Assembly: GCA_964017065.1 (NCBI GenBank)
Contig: OZ024783.1
Coordinates: 17,087,752-17,151,751, forward strand
Reading direction: 5' to 3'
From: Haliclona indistincta
Taxonomy: Eukaryota; Porifera; Demospongiae; Haplosclerida; Chalinidae
DNA length: 64,000 nucleotides
The notes under the pieces are model-generated. The model was not told the origin of the DNA and made no database searches. It saw nothing but the letters and a program-made list of their open reading frames with translations. Position numbers and translations under genes: made by a program. This document shows positions 29,531 to 40,400 of this stretch, piece by piece. Every line of letters begins with the position of its first letter. The first letter of the stretch is position 1.

Positions 29531-30600
29531 ATATATAAAACAAATCAAGTACAAGATAAGGGTCAACTTAAAGTGTATCAACCTAAGCTGCAAGATTATG
29601 TGTCAGTTTGCCTGAATAATAAGAATGGTTTCAATCGTGGAGCAGCTGCAGCAGTGTGCAGACAATTGGGATTGCTGAATTTGAACCAAAAACCGTACAC
29701 AATGACCATTTTGGGCCACCAGATATTTATGAATACTGAACTAAAAAAATAATAGTTATTAATAACTGCTTTTTGTCAGCTACGTACAATGTTTTTATAT
29801 TATATATATGTGTGTAGTTAATTGTCGACAGCTAAATACTCCTCGATACATCAGTCACATCATTTGTCCTAATGTCAGTAACTATGCTATGGATGGTGAA
29901 CTTCATGTGATGAGATTTTCAGTTGGAAATTTAACTGAAATTAAGATGTGATGATAATCGTACTGTAGCTCTGTTGTGCAGTAAGTAATAAAGACTATAA
30001 TAAGTATAATGTTAACTATAATGTCTATAGCACCTGAAGAATTGAAAAATGCTAGCAGTTATAGCTATAACGGACAAGTTCACTTGTCTGGACACACAAA
30101 TGTTTCCTACAGTGGAACTGCACAAATCAGATTTTCTGACAAGTACTATCCAATGTGTTCAGATTCATTTGATTCTGAACCAAACACGGCCAAATCTATA
30201 TGCAGACAACTTGGCTACACTATATAGTGGATATCATAAAACAAGCTTGTGAGAATATTTGGTACTATCTACATGTAGTAATTATTATTAATAATTAGTA
30301 CAGGAAAGTTAGTACAAATAAAACTGTCCAGTTTTCTGATGTTGCTTGCAATACAAGAAATGGCTCATTTCCTTGTTTCAGTCATTGTTTTAACAATTAT
30401 TCCATTGTTACAACATGTAATCAAACTGAAATTTTCTATGGTAAACCTAGTGCATTACACTATTATTCTGATTTCTGAATTACCTTGATAATGTGCTGAT
30501 TTTAAAGTTGAAGATATTGGAGAACAGTCTGCTGGTAACCGTCTCTACAAAATCTGCAAGTCACCGATTATTAACTCTACATGTTCATATTTAAATTATG
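29531..30600 (+). pseudogene. SRCR-type gene fragment, copy B, transmembrane exon missing
   Basis: Blocks resembling copy A occur in the same order. 29531-29740 (GQLKVYQPKLQDYVSVCLNN and AAAAVCRQLGLL) is a full N-terminal SRCR half. 29822-29980 (ISHIICPNVSNYAMDGELHV) has a stop after NLTEIKM. About 30027-30226 carries SYSGTAQIRF and ICRQLGY. About 30304-30440 carries NTRNGSFPCFSHCFNN. A short block near 30507 (EDIGEQSAGNR) matches the exon before the membrane segment in copy A. The sequence then runs into the inverted hairpin repeat at 30623, so no membrane exon remains. It is a partial paralogue, probably not functional. Confidence 0.65.
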
Positions 30601-30622
30601 GATGGCAACTTGATTATCTTAT

Positions 30623-31828
30623 TAGGGAGACACGGTAGTGTCTCCCTATGTAGGGTTGAACGAGAAAACAAGATGGCGGCTACATACAATGTATTAGCGT
30701 TCAAACGCTGATATTTCGCCTGGTGATGAATTTTATACGTCCAAAGACACTTAGATCTGCTCTCTGGCGTTGCCCCATCGTACAATAGCAAGGAGATCGC
30801 TCGAAATTGTTGCTAAAGTGACGAACCTGGAAACGGTGAAAAATCGAGTTTCGTCATCTTCGTCTTCTTCTTTCTTCTTTCTTCTTTCTTCTTTCTTCCT
30901 TCTTCTTTCTTCTTTCTTCAGCGCGCCTAGCGCCTTTACGCGAGCAACGCCGAGACCAAAACACCCACGAACAGTCGTGAAATTCTCCTGGCAGGTGCCT
31001 TTTGAACTTTGTTTTTAGCGTAACGGCGATATAAATTCCGCGATTTCTCGATCGTGATCCATTGTCAGCTAAGTGTTAGACGCCATTATTGTGATTGCGC
31101 AATACGCACGTGACCAAGCAGTGGTTAGCGCACGTGACCAAGCACTAGCTTTAGTATCGCCGCGCCGTATTGTTAACGGAGAACACATAATTTGTCTGGA
31201 GTCTTCGAAGAACGGTAAGCTCGTATAAGATCACCATTCTGCACTTGCCAGATAATTATAACCGCCGTACAGGTCTACAAACAAAATTAATGTGGGCGGG
31301 GCTCGTATGCACTGCATGCATGCATGCGTAGGCGACCTGATATGTACAGCATAACAATTAGTTTTAGTTACAAGTTTGAAATAGTTAATAATATAAAAGA
31401 AAAGCCATCAACAACAGGAAAACTAATGGTGGAAACAAAGACGGCTCGGTACTTGCATGATATTGAACTGCACATTACTGAAAAAGAAAAAAGGACACAA
31501 ACAAGAAAATTAAAAAGATTTCTATCGAAATCAATAGGATGTAGGGTTGTGAAATCTACCACTGGTCCACAATGTAAACTAACAAGGAACAAGCATGGAA
31601 TACTAACACGATTGACTTGCTAACAGACCATAGATCCCTACATCAGTGGCTGTACATAAGATCAATATTCTGTCACAAGCTGAATGCACATCTGGTGTCA
31701 GTCAACAGTAACTATAGCTGTATTAGCTATAGTCAACCACAGCAGCCACTGTGGACATTGTGGACCAGTGGTAGATTTCACAACCCTACATCCTATTGAT
31801 TTCGATAGAAATCTTTTTAATTTTCTTG
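30623..31828 (-). mobile_element. Hairpin-ended repeat family H1, copy 2 (inverted)
   Basis: Reverse-oriented match to 15596-16844 over nearly its full length. The 26-base palindrome is at 30623-30648 and one long hairpin arm at about 31500-31650. The second arm (from about 31740) is partly deleted, keeping only its outer 80 or so bases. It directly truncates the SRCR copy B fragment. Confidence 0.85.
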
Positions 31829-31878
31829 TATTTTGTGGTATACAATCTATTATTCTTAAATTGCAATAAATTGCAAAA

Positions 31879-33478
31879 TAACACGTACTATGACTGCATA
31901 CTGTTACCAACAAACAAACTCTCATAACTTTGCAACCAAAGTGCTGAAAAGAATAGCGCTAGAACCAAATTTTATAGCTAAAAATACCGTTTTATACAAT
32001 AGCACAAAAGAATGCTTGGTCATTTTCCACCCTAATATTACTTTCTGTTGTTTTTCCAATATTGGGTCACAAAATCAATGAATACTGTTTGTATAGTTAA
32101 CACTATTATTAATTTTATATTCCCACTAATAGTGAGCTGGGTCTACTGTACTTGTATAAAGCATCTTAGTAAGCCACAATGTTCTATTTGTTGTTGGTAT
32201 CTTATTGAGTAATGTGGGTTGGGTACATGATTCGTGTGGGAAGCCAAGTACTATATTATTGTAGAGTCAAAATTGATGAAAGTTTACATTGGTAATTTGA
32301 TTACAGCACAGTGTGGTGTAACAGATGTTTCAGAACATAATTATGTTACTAAGTTTGTGTACAGTAGCACACTATAGGTTGTGGTTGAGTTGATAAAAAT
32401 ATGACAAGATATGCTAAAATATAAATTGATGTTTCAATCCACAGTAGCTCAATGGTACATGTTATATGTACAGAACTTGCAACCATGAAACTCTGATCTG
32501 AAATGCAGACAGTATGCACTGTGTAACTGATGCCTATAGCATAGGAACATGATGTGTTTCATGATCTAGCTCTGAAATGAGAATACCGGGAAAATGTTCT
32601 GTCCCATTAGTGTCCAGATTATAGTGAGATTCCACTGTATTGTAAATCTTTCGACTGAATAATGAGATAATAACTTGTAAATACCGATTCCATTTAAGGT
32701 CATGTCTGTATAAACTCATCTGAGTATGAGGTGTATGAATCACACTAGGCAATATCTATGAACTAAGTGTTCTTCACTTAGTCAAAGGTAAATCATCATA
32801 GCAATGCAATTATTAGCTCCATAACATGTACTATGACTGCATACTGTTACCAAAAAACAAACTCTCATAACTTTGCAATCAATTAGTGCTGAAAAGAATA
32901 GCACTAGAACCAAACTGTATAGCTAAAAATAGCGCTTTATACCATAGCACAAAAAGAACAAAATCACGTGCAAGTTCTTTTCCACATAAATTACTTTTTG
33001 TGGTTTTTCCAATATTGGGTCACATATGAACACTGTTTGTAGTTCACACTATAATTATTAATACATACTATTTATCGTCCCACTAATAGTGAGCTGGGTC
33101 TACTGTACTTGTATAAAGCATCTTAGTAAGCCACAATGTTCTATTTGTTGTTGGTATCTTATTGAGTAGTGTGGGTTGGGTACATGATTCAAATACCTAG
33201 TGAGTAATATCATGACCACATAATGTGATATACTATAATGTGCTATCATAACTGTTTGTGTGGGAAGCCAAGTACTGTATAGTGGAATATTGGAGAGTCA
33301 AAACTTACGTTGAAAAAATTACAGTGGTAATTTCAGTGAGTAATTTAATTTGATTACAGCATAGTGTGGTGTAACTGATGATTCAGAACAATATTATGTT
33401 ACTATGTTTTACATTCCTAGCTCAAACACTTTATATCATGATCTGAGTATGAGCTGGTGTGTACAGTATCACACTATA
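31879..33478 (+). repeat. Direct duplication of a non-coding segment
   Basis: Sequence from ACTATGACTGCATACTGTTA runs on from 31887 and again from 32830, an offset of 943 bases. The match extends through GGTCTACTGTACTTGTATAA and TGTGGGAAGCCAAGTACT in both. The copies differ by small insertions, and 32385-32821 lies between them. No gene is recognised in either. Confidence 0.8.
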
Positions 33479-33748
33479 GAATTATTATTACAACAATATC
33501 AAACTGATTGTGAACTACTTGTAAAGCTAGTCATGTGATCTTCATTGTAACCAGCTCATAATAACATTGTGTGATACAGCACACGTCACTGAATATGATT
33601 ATCACTTCTCTTGTGACGTGTAGACCGACAAAAGAGCTGACCAGAGAGCAAGCTAGGAATGATGGTGTAGCAGACATGAACGATTTCTCTTCTCTCTTCT
33701 GAGGACCACACTATCATCTCAACTGTGACCTATGATGGTAGTGTCAAA

Positions 33749-34213
33749 ATGGCGGCACCTAACACCAATCGAACTGATAGCGATGAAGACAGAGCTAGTG
33801 AGCAAGTTCCTCTACAACATGGCGGACAAGATACAGAACTGAGTGGGATCAAAGACTGAGCATGCAGAGATAACCGAATGATGCTCTTATATTCAAACCA
33901 ACAAAGAATAGGAAACAAGTAAAATTTACTGATTCAAGAAATTACCAAAAACAGAACAAGTGCTTGACATGACTAGCATTGAATCATAGTTTCAATGATG
34001 GAGAGAGTGATGAACACAGCACTGCAGTGCCGTCACTGAACACTGACAAGAGCAAGGAGAGTGAGTGATAGAGAGTGTAGTGCAGCACAGACCATGACTA
34101 CCACTACCAGTAGTGAGCTGGAGTTCAGACGAGATCTAGCTGCCCTGGACGCTGACATTGCACAACTACAAGTGCACTTTCAAGTAGCTCTACAACCCTT
34201 ACAGCAGTCTTGA
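33749..34213 (+). other. Short open frames, possible small gene or relic, unresolved
   Basis: A frame starting ATG at 33749 inside AAAATGGCGGCACC reads MAAPNTNRTDSDEDRASEQV and ends at 33859. A second stretch near 33879 reads DALIFKPTKNRKQVKF, and another near 33993 reads NDGESDEHSTAVPSLNTDKS. The frame 34094-34213 gives 39 residues starting MTTTTSSELEFRRDLAALDA. The acidic and serine-rich composition looks protein-like, but the pieces lie in different frames and I find no splice plan that joins them. A broken small gene or exons of an unmodelled gene are both possible. Confidence 0.25.
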
Positions 34214-34474
34214 TCTGATCATCATAATCATGATGTACCTGTACCTGCATGCAATAATTTATTGAGCTATGACACATTATTATGTATTTTATATGCTAAC
34301 ACTTACCTGAATCAACAACAGCATTATTAGTTGAGTTATGAATATCATTATACATGACAAATTTTGTCATTACAATTTAGTTCAAAAATTTTTAAGTCAA
34401 TTTTTGCAACTGACATTCCTGGTAACGCGCCGCCCTCTTCTCTCGCACATCATCAGTCGCTCTCTTCTAGTGCC

Positions 34475-37400
34475 ATGAGTTCTCTGAGCTATGATCAGGA
34501 CCAGTTGGTAAGAGATAGAATACTGTATTCTACTAGCACTGCCACCGCAATAAGCTGTGGTATCAGGGAGCGAGAGCTGGTTGAGCCCAGCCCGTATGGG
34601 CGGGTCCGCGGGCGGAAGCATGGTAATTCAGGCTGGATGCTAGCTAGGCTCCTGTAGTGCAGTCCACAAGGACCTGCTCACTGTGTACAAGACGTAGTAG
34701 CCGCCGCCTCGCGTGCCCTACACTGAGCCTTACTGTATTATTAATTTCATGAATATTAATGAGTTAGGTCATGTGATCAGTAGTTGATAGAGATTGCAGC
34801 AATCATTGTATGATACTGCTTACATTATGTTGTGCTCTACTCACAGAATAGGAGGCTCTATGATGCTTGTAGTGCTGGTAATGTCAGTAGAGTGAGTGAG
34901 CTCTTAGCTAAAGGAGCTCATGTCAACTATCATTGTCCTGATTATCCCGATGTGAGTATTGTTAGTGGTCACATGATGCTAGTAACAGATCCAGACATCA
35001 GTATCTACTACCACACACAGTCAGTGGTTGAGTATTTGGTTCTGTATGTGTGTTAGTGCAGTGGTGTATCCAGGATTTGAATAAGGAGGGTCCTCACACT
35101 CTGTAATTGTTAGTTATACACATCAAAATAGCATTGTGTATTCAAGACAAAGAGCACTTAGCCTACACTGACAAGTGATGTTTTTGTTCAGCACTGATGA
35201 CTCCAGACCAGAATAATTTTTATGAATGTTATTAGTGACATAGCAACTGTTCGCATAGCAACTTGCTTGATAAGGGAGCTAGTGCTTGCATGAGCACTGA
35301 GAGCACCCTTGTAGATACGTCCCTATTAGTGTGTCCATCATTGACTGCATGTACTGTACATGTGAGCTAGCCCCACCCTACATTGTTGTTACACCTGAAA
35401 AAGAAGAGCATTGTTCATAACAAACTAGTTGACTTTGTCTCAGCATCGATCAGGCTATAAATGGAGTGTGCGCATGTTTGGTAAGCCTGAGTGAGAACAG
35501 ACTGCATGATCTGAGCTGGTATTTGCTAAGCTGTGTTGATCAGTCTCAGTAGCACCATATTATTGTTGCCTTGATCATGTGCTAGCTGTATAGCATGTCC
35601 TCTCTCTGTTCATCAGTCTCAACATGTGTACTCTTGTTGGTCGGCTCTACTGCCGTGAAGAACCACACGCGATGCCTTGTGTTGATCTTTGCACTGTTGT
35701 TCAATATAGCAAGTCCCACACTGATCAAACAGAGTCCTCCGTGATGTATCTATCTATGCCTACATCATTTCATAAATGCTAGCTCCTGTGTTCTTATTGA
35801 TTGGACAGTATTTTACCACATGTTGATCACACATTGTGTATTAGGCAGTCAGAGACTGAGCAAGTGGATTATGTAGAATGTCACATTGTTTATTAATAAT
35901 CACTGTTGTTGTTATCATTCTCTACTATTATACAGGAATCTCCACTTATGGTTAGCTCACTGAATGGACACTCTCAGGTTGTTAGATTTCTCTTATCGCA
36001 ACCTGCGATAGACATCAACGCCAGTAGTGAGGTATGTTAGATTGTCACAGTAAAATCACTGATATACTGCCACAATAGCAATCATAGCTAGCAGATTATT
36101 GCAGTACATGTTGAATGATAATAGTATTTGATGTCTTGCCTGGATTTGGAGCATGATAACATGTTAGCGCAAACATAACGGTAGTAATGGTAACGGTACG
36201 CTCATAAAGGCACCATGTGTTCAGCACTTGTCCAAATGACCTGGAACAATAGCGTAGAGGAGTCAAGTACATGCATTCTCGAGTACTTCCCTCCTGTCTA
36301 GAAGAGATAGTTTCAACTGCTAGTGTTGGTACACAAGATGCTTATTGTGCAAGCATGTTGTACAGTAATACTATTTTCAAATAATAAGTGTTCGGCATAC
36401 TAAAGTGGAATCTAATAAAGCTGAACACCGGGTTTTATCACTATTTTACTGACAGCTAATGGGCTAGCTAGGAGACACATTGATTCTCTAGCACTATAAA
36501 TTGCACTGCAGATTTTGATCTTATAATTTACTTTTGCATACAGGCTGTCATACTGTCTCTATCCAATATGTCTATAAAGAACTGTGTCTTGATTATAGCT
36601 AGTTGTGTATTTGTAGTTTATAAAACAGCTGTATATAGTACGACTTACTTATCTCACTAACCATGCTTCTAATACCGCGTTTACACTACACAAAATAACC
36701 GGGCCAGCCCGGCACGGCACGGCACGGCACGGCTCGGCACGGCACGCCTTAAATTGCCAATGTAAACTCGCTAAAATGCAAGCCGGGCCATGCCGTGCCG
36801 GGCTGGCCCAGTCTGGTATTGGAAAGCGGGCTGGCCCGGCCCGGCACGGCACGGCACGGCTCGGCACCGCTTTTATGGCTAGTGTAAACGCTAACAACGC
36901 GGGCCGGGCCGGGCCAGGTTGTTTTTTATCGACCTACAGCCACTGCTATGGTGATCTAGGCTTTGCCAATTGAAGAAACAATAATACTCGGTGTGTCTGT
37001 CTTGAAAAGGAAAGGACCACGTAAGAGAGGACGCAGCAAAGCGTTCGTTATGCATTGCGTACCTTCAGCATACTGCTGCGTGCCCGTTGTTACTCAATCC
37101 ATAACATAGCTCTGACAAGAGCTGTACAGAACAAAAATGCAACAATACATGCACCAGCACAGATACAAACTCGCTTCAGCTATCGTTGCTAGGTAGTCGC
37201 CATTTTATTCTCCTACGTCACGAAGTCTCCGCCTTTTACAATCGACTTGGCCCGGTAAAATATTGTGCAGTGTAAACGCGTGCAAGAACCGTGCCGGGCC
37301 GTGCCGTGCCGTGCTCCCACGGCCCCAGTACAGTGTAAACGCGGTATAAGTTGCATGAGTGCTAATGACCGCCTGTCAGTAGTGTGCAGACTAGTGTGCT

Positions 37401-40400
37401 CTCAGTCTAGTTGCTGACCCTCTCCACACCTATCAATAGGCATAGCGAGGGTCAGCAGCTAGACTATAGCATGCTATATAATGGCTCTCGATGCACGAGA
37501 TTGTGCATACGTATAGCTTTATGCTATCGGTTTTAAAGCAGGTCAACTTTGTTGCATGGTTGTGAACCGAAACATAAAACATGGTCAACTCAGGACAAGT
37601 TGTGAATCGGGTCATAGCATAGACACTATGTGTCATACTGTACTGGTACACAAGCCATCGTCTGATACTGTAATACACTAGCTACTGTGTTATTACCAAC
37701 AAGACCAGTTACCATGTGTTGTGCTTGACACCACTTCTGTAATATCTTTAGACCCAAGCTAGTGGCTACCAAAATTATTATTGAGCAGAGCAATGAACAA
37801 CAGACTGAGAATGACATTCAACTTAAATGGACAATGACTACAATATGATACAAGTCATGTCGATTGAGAACAATGATCATGTAGAGATTAGAAGACGATA
37901 GTCTGTCTAGGTATGTCCAGATATCACATATTTCTCCCTTCTAGACAAACCAATCTGGTGGTCGACGAGAACGATTTGAACGGCGAGGAATAATTGGTGA
38001 CTGTCTCTCGTCAGGAACTGCAGGATTAGAATCAAGGGCTGCAGGTGCAGGAGGTGATGGGGAAACTGGAGGTGGTGACGCTGGAGCTGGAGAAACTGGA
38101 GTAGGAGATATTGCAGGTGAATCAGCTTCAGCTTTGACAGAGGGTACAACCAGATCATCAACAATTGGAGTATGGAAAGGCTGCAAGTGATCTTGGTGTC
38201 TGCGAACAGAACGACCATCCTCCAGAAACACTCTGTAAGATAGTGGGCCTCTGCACTGGACAACACGACCTTTTAACCACTTCTCACCACGACCAAAGTT
38301 CTTAGCAAGTACTTCGTCACCCTTGTCAAAACGACGAGATCTGACTTTCTGATCATGAGAGAGTTTCTGTCTTTCCTGATGGAGGCGCACTTTTGATGAC
38401 ACATCTGGTTTCACCAGGTCAAGAAGAGAGCGAGGTCGGCGTGACAGTAGAAGTTCAGAGGGAGCAACACCAGTCGCAGGATGAGGAGTGAGGCGATAGG
38501 TGAATAGAAACTTGGCCATTCTGATATCCAGTGGCTCATTGGACTTCCTCATCGCTTGTTTAAAAGTCTGAACAGCTCGTTCGACGAGACCATTAGTAGA
38601 AGGATGGTATGGTGCTGATGTGGTGTGACGAATTCCATTTTTTTTTGTGAACACGCTGAACTCGTCACTGGTGAAAGCTGCTCCATTATCTGAGACTAAT
38701 AATTCAGGTAACCCATGGGTAGCAAACAGTGGACGCAGTTTGTTGATAGCTGCTTGAGAACTGGTAGTAGGCACAATAAACACTTCTATCCACTTAGAAT
38801 GGGCGTCAACTACCAACAGGAACTGCTTGTTAAGGAACGGTCCGGCGAAGTCAATGTGGAGTCTTGACCAAGGACGTTCAGGAAATTCCCATGGATGGAG
38901 AGGGGCTTTAGATGGTAGTCTTTGATGCTCTTGACAGCTCTGACAATGACGGACCTTCTTTTCTAGAACATCATCGATTCCTGGCCACCAGACGTAACTT
39001 CTGGCGATTCCCTTGATTCTTGTCATTCCAGGGTGTGATTCATGAAGAAGTTCAACTATCTTCTCTCTGCCAGGCGGTGGTATCACTACTCTGTGACCCC
39101 ACAAAATGCAACCATCTTCAATGCTCAATTCTTCTTTTCTGTGAAAGAATGGTCGCAACTCATCACTGTCAGGTTTTGACGGCCAACCCTGCAAGACGTA
39201 GTTGAGAACCTTCGATAGGATCGGGTCTCGGGCAGTCCACTTCTTGATCTGGGCTGCAGTGACTAGAGATGTTTGGATACTCTCCAGTAGAAAAACGGTG
39301 TCTTGCGGTGGTGGTACGTTGGTAGGTAGGTCTGGAAGTGGTAGACGACTTAGTCCATCAGCATTACTGTTTTCTTTCCCAGGCCTGTGGGTAACAGAGA
39401 AAGAATAGGCACCAAGTGTGAGAGCCCAACGCTGAATGCGAGAGGAGGCCATGCTCGGAACTCCTCGGTTTTTCCCAAAAATGTACATCAATGGCTTGTG
39501 GTCAGAGTGAATCACAAACCGTCTTCCTAACAGGTATTGTCGGAATTTGGTAACACCGAATATGATCGCCAGAGCTTCTTTGTCCAACTGGGCATACTTT
39601 CTCTCTGCAGTAGACAGCGATCTTGATGCGAATGCAATGGGTTTCTCTGTTCCATCGTCCATCTTGTGAGACAAGACGGCACCAAGGCCATACGGCGATG
39701 CATCACAGCTCAGCAGTAGCTCTTTGTGAATACTGTAGTGAGAGAGAACTGAATCAGAAGTAAGAGCATTTTTGACAAATTCAAAGGCTTTTTGCTGCTC
39801 AGGGCCCCAATGCCAAGCTGTTACTTTATGCAACAATGCATACAAGGGTGCTAGTATGGTCGAGAGATTTGGCAGAAATCTGCTATAATAGTTTACCAGC
39901 CCCAAGAACGACTTGAGCTGTGTCACATCTTTTGGAGTAGGTGCTTCTTTGAGAGCCTTGATCTTCTCAGAAGATGGCTTCAGCCCTTCTCTTGACAACT
40001 TGTGACCAAGATAGTCGACTTCTTGAAGCATAAACTGACACTTCTCCTTCTTGAGTCGCATTCCAGACGATTGTAGTCTGTTCAATACGGTTTCCAGATT
40101 CTCTAAGTGCTCGGATGCTGATTTTCCTGTGATGAGAATGTCATCAAGGTAGACACAGACTCCTGGAATACCCTTCAGCAAGTTCTCCATGGTTCTCTGG
40201 AAAACTGCAGGTGCACAAGAAATACCAAATGGTAAACGATTATATTGAAATAACCCTTGAGTGGTATTGATGGTGGTGTACTTCTTTGACTCATCGTCGA
40301 GGTGAAGTTGATTATAAGCATGAGCTAAGTCGAGCTTCGAATACCATTCTCCTTCTGCCATTGTGGCTAGGATGCCCTCCACACCTGGTAAGGGGTAGAT

